From assembly GCA_964459385.1 (NCBI GenBank), contig CAYWLG010000002.1, positions 1 through 64,000 on the forward strand: a stretch of DNA of 64,000 bases. The letters are read 5' to 3'. A model generated the notes under the pieces. It worked only from the letters and a program-made list of their open reading frames with translations. It did no database searches and was not told where the DNA came from. This stretch comes from UBA6107 sp964459385 (GTDB taxonomy: Bacteria > Chloroflexota > Anaerolineae > Anaerolineales > Anaerolineaceae). Below, piece after piece: positions 17,023-26,071 of this stretch (positions are counted from its first letter, which is position 1; each line of letters starts with the position of its first letter). The position numbers and the translations under genes are program-made.

Positions 17023-19431
17023 CTAACCCAACCAAACTTCCACTTTATGGCGGCTGCCGGCCGGGAAGATGGGGACGTATCTTTCACTTTGCTCAATACC
17101 ATCCACCAGCATGCGTTTGACGGTGTGGCAAACATGATCGGGGTTATGTACCTCGATCTCATACCAGGCGCCCCTAAAGCGGCGCGTAACGGTAAAGCCC
17201 TCCCAGGCAGAGGGGATGCAGGGGCTGATCAACAGGCCCTCGTACCTGGCGCTGATGCCGAGGATGTGCTGGGTGGCCGCCTGATAAGCCCAGGAAGAAG
17301 TACCCGAAAGCCAGGAATTGCGTGCCAGCCCAAACTGCGGGTGTTCGTCACCCAGGATGTTCTGCGGGTACACGTAGGGCTCGCACTCGTAGCGCTCCAT
17401 GCTGTCATTCCGCTTGGCCGGGTTGATCTGGCAGTAATACTGGTAAGCGCGATCGCCGCGCCCCAGGCTGGCTTCGGCAATGATGGCCCAGGGATTGGTG
17501 TGCAGGAAGATGCCGCCATTTTCTTTGGCCCCGGGCGGATAGGTGGTGATGCCACCCACTTTAGGGTCAAAACCGTTAAATCCGGGTGCGCTCAGCTTGA
17601 TGCCAAACTCGGTATTGAGGCGCTCGTAGACCGAATCCATGGCTTGCAACCCCCGCTCGTAACTGCAAAAACAAGAGATGACCGACCAACTCTGTGCGTT
17701 GAGGTAGATCTGGCCGGACGCGTTATCTTTGGAACCCAACGGTTTCCCATCGGCATCGAAATAACGGCGATACCAGGCGCCATCCCAACCGATGTCGTTC
17801 ACGATGGCGTTCATCGACTCGTACTGTTCCCAATATTGGGCGGCAGCGGAACCTTCGCCGAGCGCTTCCAACAGCAGCACCGTGGATCCCAGCGCATGAC
17901 CGTAGAGATTGGCGGTAAAGACAGATTCGGCCCCACTGGGTAAATTGACGGTGTCGTTCCAATCGGCAAAGCCGAGCAAAGGCAGGCCGTGGGCACCGGT
18001 GTGAGTCTCGGTGAAATCGAGGGCGCGATCGAGATGCGCACGTACCGTGGCTACCTCAATAGGGTTACCCTGCTTGTCTTTATCGTAGAAGGGTACCGGC
18101 TGATCGAGAAAGGCAAAATCACCTGTCTCTTTAATGTATTCGCTCACTGCCAGTACCGTCCAGAGATGATCGTCACTGTAATAGTGGGGGCGATCTTCAC
18201 GTTCAAGCGAATCTCCTTCGCTGGCAATGAGACTGAGCGGGTTGAACTGGTGATAAGACGAGCCATCCCGGCGCTGAATGCTGAGCAGCTTGAGAATGAG
18301 CTCTTTGGCCTGTTCAGCCCCGCTGACCAGCAGGGCGAGCACATCCTGTGATGAATCGCGCGTGCCAATGCCGCGGGCGCCATAGCCCAACTGATAATAA
18401 GAAAGGTAGCGCGACCAGTAGAAGGTCGTCCAACTTTGGCGAATGTTGTAAACGTTGACCATGCGGTCAAAATCAGGGTCTGGGCTCTTCACCTGGAAAG
18501 GCTGCAAGCGTTCATCCCACTGCTTTTGCAGAGCAGCAAAAGCCTCTTCGGCCGCAGCGGGTCGGCAGTATGCCTGAATGATACCGGCAGCCTCTTCTTT
18601 GTCGGTGCTCTGCCCCAAAAGGGTCAGGAAGGTCTTGGTTTCGCCCGGCTGCAAGGTGCCCAAGGGCAGCATGAGTGCAGCGATCAGGTCGCCTCGGTTG
18701 GCTTCGTGATTACCCAGTTCAGCCGCCTGCAAACTGAGGGGCGCCTGCCAGGTGCCATATTCGTTCGCACCCAAAAATTCGCGGCGGTCTGTTTCAAAGG
18801 AAGTAGCGGCCACATCAGAGGCAAAGAAATTCACCTGGCTGTCACGATTCATAAAAGGATACTGCAGCAGTGCCGTGCGCCCCTCCACCTCAAACGCGCG
18901 GGCGGTCATGGTTTGCGGCACCCAATCGGCATTGGTCAACTGCTTGAGGGCGTCGGGGTGGGTGAATTCGACCACCGGGACGGCATCCAGGGTGACGGGG
19001 GCGGCGCGCAGATTGGTAACCTCGATGCGGCGCAATTCCACCTGCCCGCTGACGGGCACAAAGACGGTGATCTGGCTGCGGACGCCATAGAACTCACTGA
19101 TATAGCGTGTATAGCCCAGACCCACGCGGGCCTCAAAACGATCATAAGCATCGAGGGTCGGCACATAAAATGGCGAGAAGACCTGATACCCCTGTCCTTC
19201 ATGCACGCGCAGATATACTCCCTCCCCTTTGAAATCGCTGGAAGGCATCTGGGTGATATATTTGGTAATGCGGTTGAGGGCCGGGTCTTTGCGGCAAAGC
19301 AAGGCACCGCCGGTCTGATCGATGTAACCGCCAAACTCAAGGGTGCCGATGTAGTTGATCCATTTCACGGGCGTGCGCGGATCGGTGATCACATATTCGC
19401 GGTTCTCATCATCAAAGTAGCCAAAGCGCAT
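17023..19431 (-). CDS. GH94 family phosphorylase, probably cellobiose phosphorylase-like
   Basis: This 802-residue protein begins MRFGYFDDENREYVIT and continues with WINYIGT, closely resembling cellobiose phosphorylases, which cleave a beta-glucosyl disaccharide with phosphate to give glucose 1-phosphate and glucose in the cytoplasm. The segment LLGFADWNDTVNLP holds the expected general-acid Asp. The acceptor specificity (cellobiose, chitobiose or laminaribiose) is not fixed by what I can see. The start at 19431 was chosen because the protein family begins there; the open frame runs 69 bp further upstream. It is the first gene of the operon with the cupin and GH1 genes. Confidence 0.88.
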   Translation of the reverse strand: MRFGYFDDENREYVITDPRTPVKWINYIGTLEFGGYIDQTGGALLCRKDPALNRITKYITQMPSSDFKGEGVYLRVHEGQGYQVFSPFYVPTLDAYDRFEARVGLGYTRYISEFYGVRSQITVFVPVSGQVELRRIEVTNLRAAPVTLDAVPVVEFTHPDALKQLTNADWVPQTMTARAFEVEGRTALLQYPFMNRDSQVNFFASDVAATSFETDRREFLGANEYGTWQAPLSLQAAELGNHEANRGDLIAALMLPLGTLQPGETKTFLTLLGQSTDKEEAAGIIQAYCRPAAAEEAFAALQKQWDERLQPFQVKSPDPDFDRMVNVYNIRQSWTTFYWSRYLSYYQLGYGARGIGTRDSSQDVLALLVSGAEQAKELILKLLSIQRRDGSSYHQFNPLSLIASEGDSLEREDRPHYYSDDHLWTVLAVSEYIKETGDFAFLDQPVPFYDKDKQGNPIEVATVRAHLDRALDFTETHTGAHGLPLLGFADWNDTVNLPSGAESVFTANLYGHALGSTVLLLEALGEGSAAAQYWEQYESMNAIVNDIGWDGAWYRRYFDADGKPLGSKDNASGQIYLNAQSWSVISCFCSYERGLQAMDSVYERLNTEFGIKLSAPGFNGFDPKVGGITTYPPGAKENGGIFLHTNPWAIIAEASLGRGDRAYQYYCQINPAKRNDSMERYECEPYVYPQNILGDEHPQFGLARNSWLSGTSSWAYQAATQHILGISARYEGLLISPCIPSAWEGFTVTRRFRGAWYEIEVHNPDHVCHTVKRMLVDGIEQSERYVPIFPAGSRHKVEVWLG

Positions 19432-19556
19432 GGGAGGCCCTTCTCTGCCAGACGACCCCACAAAAGCAGCGTCGGCGGCGTGGATAAAAAATGCCGACAA
19501 GTTCGTTCGGCAATTCGATTGGTTCCTGCGGATAAAATGTCAGAAAGAACACTCAA

Positions 19557-19570
19557 TGGGAGCGCTCTCA
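19557..19570. promoter_or_regulatory. CebR/LacI-type operator
   Basis: TGGGAGCGCTCTCA differs at one position from the perfect palindrome TGGGAGCGCTCCCA, which is the known site of CebR, the LacI-family cellobiose repressor of actinomycetes. It lies just downstream of the -10 element of the GH94 operon promoter, so a bound repressor would block initiation. Confidence 0.8.
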
Positions 19571-19578
19571 TAAACATT

Positions 19579-19606
19579 ATTATAGGTCGTTCGTTTGGAT
19601 TGTCAA
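19579..19606 (-). promoter_or_regulatory. consensus promoter of the GH94-cupin-GH1 operon
   Basis: On the minus strand TTGACA (19606-19601) and TATAAT (19584-19579) are both perfect consensus hexamers, separated by 16 bp. This is the best promoter in the window. Confidence 0.9.
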
Positions 19607-19699
19607 GAGGGGCAGTCAATCCGGCAGACAGAAAAACTTTCTCAAACGATATTTCAGTACAAAAAGATCCCCGCTTTAGTGGAATGTGGCCGGAGAAAT

Positions 19700-20842
19700 T
19701 TAATATTCAGCCCTTCCCCTGCCCAATTTGCGGCCCAGAAACAGATAAAAGAGATAAATAGCGCTAAGCACTCCGCCAGCGGCTAACATCGCTCCCCCAT
19801 TGACGAGTCCTTGCCAGAGAGCAAGACTATCCTTGCCCAGGCTTAACTGATCGAATAAGGGGGTATTCCCAAACAAGCCCATTTTGGCAAAATTAAGCAA
19901 AACGCTGATGAGCGGGATGGAAAACGGCAGCACCAGCACAATGCCACAGCCAAAACACAGGGTGATGAGACGCCCGGCATGAGAACTGCCGATCGAACCA
20001 AACCACAACGCTTTTGCATCAGGCACCGGCATTTGATGGCGGCGCGGCTGGATGCGGTGCAGCAAAATGAGGAGAGCCATCAGGCTAAGCACGCCGGAGC
20101 CCGCCAGCAACCCGATGACCCAGGGGAAGCTCAATGCAAGGGGTGCAAGAAGGCTGATGAAGAGAATGGCCAGCGGCGCAGTGGCAATATCGATGAAGGC
20201 GGCCATGCGCACCTCATCCAGGCCAGGGCGATGCCAGGCCAAACCTGTCTCGTGGGGCAGTACCAGCGTCAGGCAGAGCTGTATCAAGAGCAGCAGGGCG
20301 AGAACTTCAAGCAGCGGCAAGTGCAGCAGGCTGGCATCGGCATAAGCAGCGGCCAGGCGGGAGTAGAAGGCAGTCGTAAAGATCAGCGCAAACAGGGTGG
20401 TGATATCTGCTGTAAGGGAGGCATTAAGTACCATCTGCGGGTCATCCAGGTTGAACTCGTCCGGGTGACGCTGTATAGAGAGCCCATAGAGCAGGCCGCC
20501 CAGAGCAGCAAGCGACGAGACAATAACGAACAGGGCTAAAAAGCCCAGCACCAGGCTGTGCAATAGAACACTTACCGATACGCCGGGGGTGTAAATGGCA
20601 GCCGCAAACCAAAAGCAATAGAGAAAGGATGCCGTCAGTGCCCCGGCCTGAAGCCCCAGCACAGTGCAGCGCCACAGTTCATGGGAACCGGCAAAACGGG
20701 CGGCCAAAGCCCCGATCAGCAGCACCAGCAAAGTGGGCAGAATCAGCCACAGAGTGGACGGCCAACCCCCGGGTAGCAGGTAAACACATAAGAGCAGCGC
20801 CGCGCTGCCGATCAAAGCCACCCGGCCGGCCCGTGTGGTCAA
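19700..20842 (-). CDS. multi-pass membrane protein of unknown function
   Basis: The 380-residue protein is mostly hydrophobic with about ten likely transmembrane helices and short polar loops (for example QRHPDEFNLDDPQ and HRIQPRRHQMPVPD). I do not recognise a family. The start is a TTG at 20842 preceded by AGGAAGAG at 8 nt; no ATG fits better. It begins 50 bp after the dCMP deaminase stop and may be co-transcribed with it. The 3' end reaches to the upstream region of the GH94 operon. Confidence 0.68.
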   Translation of the reverse strand: MTTRAGRVALIGSAALLLCVYLLPGGWPSTLWLILPTLLVLLIGALAARFAGSHELWRCTVLGLQAGALTASFLYCFWFAAAIYTPGVSVSVLLHSLVLGFLALFVIVSSLAALGGLLYGLSIQRHPDEFNLDDPQMVLNASLTADITTLFALIFTTAFYSRLAAAYADASLLHLPLLEVLALLLLIQLCLTLVLPHETGLAWHRPGLDEVRMAAFIDIATAPLAILFISLLAPLALSFPWVIGLLAGSGVLSLMALLILLHRIQPRRHQMPVPDAKALWFGSIGSSHAGRLITLCFGCGIVLVLPFSIPLISVLLNFAKMGLFGNTPLFDQLSLGKDSLALWQGLVNGGAMLAAGGVLSAIYLFYLFLGRKLGRGRAEY

Positions 20843-20892
20843 TGGTCAAACTCTTCCTGCCAGCAGTGCCTCACCATTTGATTCACGCAGTC

Positions 20893-21330
20893 CTATTCGA
20901 CAGCCGGATCGTATTCGGATTGGCAAACTTCCACGTTGGCCATGCGCAGAAATTCGACGGCGTTCTCATCCGTGCGATAGGCCACATGGTACACCAGGCG
21001 GGTGATGCCCGCATTGATAAGGGCCTTGGTGCAATTGATGCAGGGAAAATGGGTGACATAGCAGGTACATGCGCGGGTAGAGACACCGTGCAGAGCGGCC
21101 TGGATGATGGCATTGGTTTCGGCATGGATGGTGCGAATGCAGTGCCCTTCCACCAGCAAGTGTCCGACCTCGTCGCAGTGGGGCTGGCCGCTGGGAGAGC
21201 CATTAAACCCGGTGGTGAGGATACGTTTTTCGAGCACGAGCACACAGCCCACAAAAGCACGGTCACAGGTAGAGCGCTCAGAGACGGCGTAGGCAATTTT
21301 CATGAAATAAGAATCCCAATCGGGGCGCAT
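20893..21330 (-). CDS. deoxycytidylate (dCMP) deaminase-family protein
   Basis: The 145-residue zinc enzyme has the deaminase motifs: His69-Ala-Glu71 (IHAETNAI) and Pro-Cys97-x-x-Cys100 (FPCINC), plus the substrate-side GFNGSPSG loop. Such proteins deaminate dCMP to dUMP for dTMP synthesis or, as ComEB, lie in competence operons; no com genes are nearby. AGGAG lies 8 nt before the ATG. It is followed at 50 bp by a membrane protein gene. Confidence 0.92.
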   Translation of the reverse strand: MRPDWDSYFMKIAYAVSERSTCDRAFVGCVLVLEKRILTTGFNGSPSGQPHCDEVGHLLVEGHCIRTIHAETNAIIQAALHGVSTRACTCYVTHFPCINCTKALINAGITRLVYHVAYRTDENAVEFLRMANVEVCQSEYDPAVE

Positions 21331-21460
21331 GGTGGGTTCTCCTCAAGAGAAATGATATTCATTATTGTATAGCGATTCTGTAAACGCAATAAAGGGATCT
21401 TCACTATCCTGCATGATTCGCCGTTGGCGCTGAAAGATGTTCGCCATAAATGACTCTTTT

Positions 21461-21492
21461 TAAACGAAAATGCCGTTCACAATGAACGGCAT
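21461..21492 (-). terminator. terminator of the HicB-FeS-PadR operon
   Basis: A perfect 10-bp stem (ATGCCGTTCA and complement, 3-nt loop) lies 9 bp after the padR stop and is followed on the minus strand by TTTCGTTT. Confidence 0.82.
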
Positions 21493-21501
21493 ATCGGTTT
21501 A

Positions 21502-22194
21502 TTAGGATGCTTCTTCCGGGGTCGGCGGTGAAGCGGGGGACTCTTCTTCAGCCGATTCAGGCGGCTGCAGATCAGATAACAGCTCTTCGAGCACCTGGAT
21601 CGTTTCTTCAATCTTGGGGGTAAACACCCCTTTCACTCGATCCAACTCTTCCTGCCCGCTCGGGGTGATGGAGTAGGTGCGCACGGTGCGCTTGGCCGGA
21701 TCTGCCCATTCGCCCAGAATGAACCCTTCTTCTTCAAGCTGGGTGAGCAGCGGATAAATGGCTCCCGGATTGGAAACCCACTGCCCGTTGGTGCGTGTGG
21801 CGAGAATTTCCATGATCTCATTGCCGTAACGCGGCTGTTGTGAAACCAGATGCAGCACATAAAGCGGCAGCAACCCACCCCCCTTGCTCAGCAGGTTGGC
21901 AAGGAAAGGATTGAAAGAATCCATTCCCTGCTGCCAGGGGCCGAAACGTCTGCCACCGAAGATCCAGTGATCTTCAGGCCAGACACCAAAAAATTGATGG
22001 AAGTATTCTCGCCAGGCCTGTAATTCTTGCGAAGACGGGCCGTGACCATGAAAAGTTCCTTCTCCGTGATGGAAATGATGGCGTTCTTCGCGCCAATCTT
22101 CCCAGTAACCGCCGTGACGATGGCCATATCCTCTGCCAAACCCACTGCCACGTTCTGTAAAACCATATCTTTTATCGCGATCAGCTCTCGACAT
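21502..22194 (-). CDS. PadR-family transcriptional regulator with His/Gly-rich N-terminus
   Basis: This 230-residue protein has a PadR winged-helix domain at about residues 100-185 (LLPLYVLHLVSQQPRYGNE, then GAIYPLLTQLEEEGF and YSITPSG). The first 60 residues are unusual: rich in Gly, His, Arg and aromatic residues (GYGHRHGGYWEDW, HHFHHGEGTFHGHG) and possibly metal-binding. The C-terminus is a Pro/Glu/Ser tail. PadR proteins often repress their own operon and an efflux gene. It is the last gene of a three-gene operon whose promoter carries a 17-bp palindrome, so autoregulation is likely. Confidence 0.9.
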   Translation of the reverse strand: MSRADRDKRYGFTERGSGFGRGYGHRHGGYWEDWREERHHFHHGEGTFHGHGPSSQELQAWREYFHQFFGVWPEDHWIFGGRRFGPWQQGMDSFNPFLANLLSKGGGLLPLYVLHLVSQQPRYGNEIMEILATRTNGQWVSNPGAIYPLLTQLEEEGFILGEWADPAKRTVRTYSITPSGQEELDRVKGVFTPKIEETIQVLEELLSDLQPPESAEEESPASPPTPEEAS

Positions 22195-22258
22195 ATTTTT
22201 TCCTCATTACTTTCTTATTTTTTAACAGATAATTTTTTGCTGTGCATTCACGAAATGC

Positions 22259-22504
22259 TTAACGTCCGGCAGCATCGGCTGTTCTGCTCCGCGGAGCTGA
22301 AAGGATGTTCCCACCTTTGGCGGAACTTGCACTCAACAAGCGAGCGATCCGATCAGCGCGACCTAAAGGAAGTTTTAGGCAGTCGCCAGGTTCAGCACGA
22401 CCCTGCACAACTGCGGCTGCAAACGATTCACAACCCGAAAAACCACAACGACCGCAATTACGTTGCGGTAAATAAGCATTCACTTGGGCAATCAATTCTT
22501 CCAT
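22259..22504 (-). CDS. small 4Fe-4S domain protein
   Basis: The 81-residue protein has the CGRCGFSGCESFAAAVVQG motif and a fourth Cys at GDCLKLP, matching the Fe-S domain (C-x2-C-x4-C-x16-C type) found at the start of RnfB and in corrinoid/Fe-S proteins. The C-terminal 30 residues are not recognisable. It is probably a cytoplasmic electron-transfer or redox-sensing module. It sits 14 bp after the HicB-like gene and upstream of padR. Confidence 0.8.
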   Translation of the reverse strand: MEELIAQVNAYLPQRNCGRCGFSGCESFAAAVVQGRAEPGDCLKLPLGRADRIARLLSASSAKGGNILSAPRSRTADAAGR

Positions 22505-22518
22505 TCATCACCTCTTTT

Positions 22519-22713
22519 CTATCGGTTAAGCCCGGCCGGTGTACTGCCAGACTGGATGATCCAGTCCACGCAGGCATGAATTGCTTCCTGCATATCGCGC
22601 AAGGCTTCTTCTTTGGTGTCCCCTGCCCCAACTGCTGCGGGAGGCCGCCAAAAGGCATGATAAGTATTGGTGTCCCGATCCAGAATTACCTCAATTTCGT
22701 TCAGATCAAACAT
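22519..22713 (-). CDS. solitary HicB-like protein
   Basis: The 64-residue protein resembles the partly degraded RNase H-like fold of HicB antitoxins: a short N-terminal strand region, GDTKEEALRDMQEAI in the helix and a C-terminal strand segment. No HicA toxin gene is beside it and there is no DNA-binding domain, so it is not an evident toxin-antitoxin pair. AAAGGAAAG precedes the ATG. It is the first gene of the operon with the Fe-S and PadR genes. Confidence 0.78.
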   Translation of the reverse strand: MFDLNEIEVILDRDTNTYHAFWRPPAAVGAGDTKEEALRDMQEAIHACVDWIIQSGSTPAGLNR

Positions 22714-22766
22714 TTGACTTTCCTTTACTGTATCCGATCAAATCTTATTGTTTTTAACTATATTAA

Positions 22767-22814
22767 ATTCAATAAGATTGAATCTATAATAATACATTGA
22801 TCGCCTCTTGTCAA
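22767..22814 (-). promoter_or_regulatory. promoter and palindromic operator of the HicB-FeS-PadR operon
   Basis: On the minus strand TTGACA (22814-22809) and TATTAT (22791-22786) are separated by 17 bp. Two bases after the -10 lies the perfect palindrome ATTCAAT-AAG-ATTGAAT (22767-22783), over the expected start of transcription. A further arm AATCTTATTG (22741-22750) forms a wider inverted repeat with CAATAAGATT. Confidence 0.75.
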
Positions 22815-22888
22815 GGGGAAAATTCGTTGCACGTTGATTTGCACGTTGATTTTTCCAGAAGCGGTTTTTTCGCTTACAATTAGGGATT

Positions 22889-24262
22889 ATGAAACGCACC
22901 CTTCTCACGATTACTCTGCTGGTAGGGCTGATTGCCCCACTAGTATTGCCAAGCCCGGTGCAGGCAGCCAGCCAGGGGCCTGTTTACGTGGTTCAGGAAG
23001 GCGACTCGCTGACCACGATCAGCCAGGCTTTTCACACCACCCCCACCCGCATTTTACTGGCGAACTCGGTTGCCAACCCCGATGTGCTGACCGCGGGCAT
23101 GCGGCTGGTGATTCCCGGCTTTGAAGATTTATCCGGTACATTGACGCGCATTACGCTGGGCATTGGCGACACCCCCGCCAGCCTGATGCGGCAAAGCCGC
23201 TCAGACCCCAGTGCCTTCACGCGCATTAACTTTCTCACCAGCCCGGGCAGCATTTTCGTAGGACAAAGTCTTTACACCCTTGCCGGAGAGAACAACGCAC
23301 AGAAGCGCATCCCGCTCACGGCCGGATTGACCGATCTGGAATTGGCCGCTTTGAACGATGTTAACCCGTGGCTGGCCGCCGAAAACAACGGCCTGGATGG
23401 CCGCTGGGATCTGTTGGCCAATGACACCCTCTACCTGCCCTCGGCCGATGGTGCTGCTGGCGAGATTTTGCCCGGCATCACCCTGCTAAGCTTTACCCCG
23501 GCCGAACAGGGCCAGGTGACCGTTGCCCTGGCAGACGGCAGCGCAGAATCCGGCTTAAGCGGCAGCCTTGATGGCTATGCGCTACATTTCTTCCCCAACA
23601 GCGATGGCAAACTGGAAGCCTTGCAGGGCATTCCACGCTTGGAAACACCCGGACCAACCGATCTGGTGTTAACTTCTCAAGACAGCGCCGGGCGCAGTTT
23701 CTCGATCCAACAGCGTGTGCTGGTCTATCAAGAAGATTACGGCTACGATGCTCCTCTGCAGGTGGCTGATAACTTCGTTGACCCCGCCATCACCGAACCG
23801 GAACAGGCATTTCTGCTGCAAACCGTAGCCGATGCCCCGGCCGAAAAACTTTGGTCAGGGCCCTTCGAGTATCCGGTCACCGATCATGACTGCCAACCCT
23901 CCGTGTTTGGCCGCTTGCGCTCGTATAATGGCAGCGATTACACCTACTTCCATTCAGGCATCGATTTTTGTGCCAGCGACCAGACGCCCATTTATGCGGC
24001 CGCCGATGGCGTGGTGGTCTTTGCCGGCCCGTTAACCGTACGCGGCAACGCCACCATCATTTCGCATGGCTGGGGGGTATATACCGGCTACTGGCACCAA
24101 TCCCAGATCAACGTCACGGTAGGGCAAACCGTCAAGGCGGGTGATCAGATCGGCGTCGCCGGGGCCACCGGGCGCGTCACCGGGCCGCACTTGCATTTTG
24201 AAGTGCTGGTAGGGGATGTTCAGGTAGACCCGATTCCCTGGCTGGCCGGGTATTACCCCTAA
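22889..24262 (+). CDS. secreted LysM-M23 peptidase (murein endopeptidase-like)
   Basis: The 457-residue protein has an N-terminal signal peptide (cleavage probable after PVQAAS), a LysM domain at about residues 31-78 (YVVQEGDSLTTISQAF), a second LysM-like region at about 85-135, a beta-rich middle, and a C-terminal M23 peptidase (HSGIDF, then HLHFEVLVG). The zinc ligands His-x3-Asp and His-x-His are present, so hydrolysis of peptidoglycan cross-links is likely. It stands alone on the plus strand between minus-strand genes. Confidence 0.92.
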   Translation: MKRTLLTITLLVGLIAPLVLPSPVQAASQGPVYVVQEGDSLTTISQAFHTTPTRILLANSVANPDVLTAGMRLVIPGFEDLSGTLTRITLGIGDTPASLMRQSRSDPSAFTRINFLTSPGSIFVGQSLYTLAGENNAQKRIPLTAGLTDLELAALNDVNPWLAAENNGLDGRWDLLANDTLYLPSADGAAGEILPGITLLSFTPAEQGQVTVALADGSAESGLSGSLDGYALHFFPNSDGKLEALQGIPRLETPGPTDLVLTSQDSAGRSFSIQQRVLVYQEDYGYDAPLQVADNFVDPAITEPEQAFLLQTVADAPAEKLWSGPFEYPVTDHDCQPSVFGRLRSYNGSDYTYFHSGIDFCASDQTPIYAAADGVVVFAGPLTVRGNATIISHGWGVYTGYWHQSQINVTVGQTVKAGDQIGVAGATGRVTGPHLHFEVLVGDVQVDPIPWLAGYYP

Positions 24263-24282
24263 AATTCTTTGCGAACGAATTA

Positions 24283-24316
24283 CAAATTTCCCCGCTCAGA
24301 CATCGGCGGGAAAATT
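24283..24316. terminator. candidate bidirectional terminator
   Basis: The arms AAATTTCCCCGC and GCGGGAAAATTT pair with one mismatch around a 10-nt loop. It lies between the convergent M23 peptidase and lipoprotein genes. Confidence 0.6.
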
Positions 24317-24348
24317 TTGTCTTAAAAATCAAGGAGCTAACAAAGCTA

Positions 24349-25887
24349 TCAGGGGGCAAAAGAGAAGGTCAAAGCCGGAGAACAAGCATAAGTGTTCCCG
24401 CCTTCATCCAGTGCACACACCCTCACATGATAGGGAATATCAGGCGTACCAGAGATCGTGGTGGTCAGTACACCCTCTCCAACCGTAACCGACTCGTCAT
24501 CTGGCAAAGTGGGTGTGGTGTTGGTGGAAGAGAAAATCACCGCAAATCCGTTGGGAAAATCGCCGTTGGCCGTCCAGGTAACGGATGATTGTCCAGTATC
24601 CACCGATTCAATAGCAGAAATATTGATCAAATTCACCGGGAAAAGATAAGGCACGGTGGGTGAATACACGGTGCACGACCCAAGCCAGCTATCGAACTTG
24701 CAGACGCGAATATAGGCTGTGGAACCCGCATAAGCAATGACAGAGGCCTCTCTGGTACTTCCATCAGGCACGATGGTGGTAAAAGTAGAATCCTCCAGCA
24801 ATGGGTTGTCGGTAGGTGAACTGATAACCAAAAATCCATCCGGGAAGGACCCTGAAGCTGTCCAGGAAACAATGGCGATTCCGGGTGCTGTGTTGGTGAA
24901 ACCACTGATCGCGATGGTGGAGCCATCCGTGGTGGGGGTTCTGACCGGGGTGCTTGTCTTGGTGGGCACCGGGGTGGAACTGCCACTATAAGCGAAGGTG
25001 TAGACATTAGAATATAGATCACAAGTAGAGCCTGTGAAACGACAGATACGGTAATAATAGGTGCTGCCGGGTGAGCCATCCAGGTAAGCGGAACGAATGG
25101 TGCCATCCGCAATGCCAAAATAAGGATCTGTCCCGTACACCGGTGTAGAATGCGATTTGGAATAGAGAATCCTGAATCCATTCGCAAACGAGCCGGCAGC
25201 ATCCCAGGTGATCAGGGCTTTACCAGTTCCTTTGCTTACCACACTGGCAATCGTAATGTAATTAGTAGCGCTCAAAGTACTTGAGGTGCTCGAACTGCTG
25301 GTGTTCACGCCCGGTTTGTAATAGACGCCGGAAGTGTAGTTGGTAGGTAAGATAAACGGAGTATAGGTGGGGTAACCATTGACATAATTCCGTTTGGTGA
25401 GCGCAAAAATGCCCATGTTGCTGTATAAGTCACAGCCCCCGGCCACCACCCGGCACACACGCACGTAATAGATCTTGCCCAGTTCACCGCTGATATGAGC
25501 AGCGCGGGCGTTCGGATCGCCGGCGTCTGTATAAGTATCTTCAGGGTAAGTGGGGGGCTGGTGCACATCCGACCAGACGACCCTGAAACCGTAGGGGGCG
25601 TTCCCATTAACTTCCCACTTCACTTCGGCAACGGCGCTGCCCAGATCGTCAACTTGAGACAGATTAATTGATTCGCCCCCATCTTGTGCGGGGGATTGCG
25701 GGTTTAAGTCAATCGGCGTGCCGGCTGAAGATTCTGAAGTAGCTGTGATGAAAATGACATTCGGCGTCGGCAGGGTTAAATCTGTCACCTGCGTTGGCGC
25801 TGAAAGTGCCGGCTGAGCCGGCTGCTGCGGGAAACAACCCGTCAGGAGTAAAGCCAATATCACGAAATATATTTCCACCCGTTTCAT
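24349..25887 (-). CDS. lipoprotein with four Fn3-like repeats
   Basis: The 512-residue product has a lipobox (LLLTGC) at residues 16-21 and should be a surface lipoprotein. After a low-complexity linker come four repeats of about 90-100 residues, each with a Trp strand, a GF(R/L/A)V(V/I) segment, and a (Y/H)VRVC/YRIC strand, ending near YSN or YSP. The layout is like fibronectin type III domains with conserved Cys pairs. Two Ser/Thr/Pro linkers separate them. The start at 25887 follows a perfect AGGAGG; the frame opens 27 bp earlier. It may be an adhesin or polysaccharide-binding protein, but no catalytic domain is visible. Confidence 0.8.
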   Translation of the reverse strand: MKRVEIYFVILALLLTGCFPQQPAQPALSAPTQVTDLTLPTPNVIFITATSESSAGTPIDLNPQSPAQDGGESINLSQVDDLGSAVAEVKWEVNGNAPYGFRVVWSDVHQPPTYPEDTYTDAGDPNARAAHISGELGKIYYVRVCRVVAGGCDLYSNMGIFALTKRNYVNGYPTYTPFILPTNYTSGVYYKPGVNTSSSSTSSTLSATNYITIASVVSKGTGKALITWDAAGSFANGFRILYSKSHSTPVYGTDPYFGIADGTIRSAYLDGSPGSTYYYRICRFTGSTCDLYSNVYTFAYSGSSTPVPTKTSTPVRTPTTDGSTIAISGFTNTAPGIAIVSWTASGSFPDGFLVISSPTDNPLLEDSTFTTIVPDGSTREASVIAYAGSTAYIRVCKFDSWLGSCTVYSPTVPYLFPVNLINISAIESVDTGQSSVTWTANGDFPNGFAVIFSSTNTTPTLPDDESVTVGEGVLTTTISGTPDIPYHVRVCALDEGGNTYACSPALTFSFAP

Positions 25888-26071
25888 ACAGACCTCCTGA
25901 GATATCATTTTCATTATAAGTGAATTTTTTGGATTTTTTTAATTTTGTAAATTGTTTGTAATGCCTGTTCTTCGCTTGAAAAAAGGGGGTACGGAACAAA
26001 TCGTGCTCAGCAATTACTCTGAAAGCATGTGAATTCAGTGCTAAATTTAAATCTGCACGACAAAAACGGCT

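Noticed and set aside
18436..19761. 441-residue open frame on the plus strand
   Set aside because: It is antisense to the GH94 gene, has no family motif and no ribosome site, and crosses the operon's promoter and operator. It is a shadow of the high-GC coding strand.
22519..22713. HicAB toxin-antitoxin pair
   Set aside because: No hicA is adjacent and the HicB-like protein lacks a DNA-binding domain.
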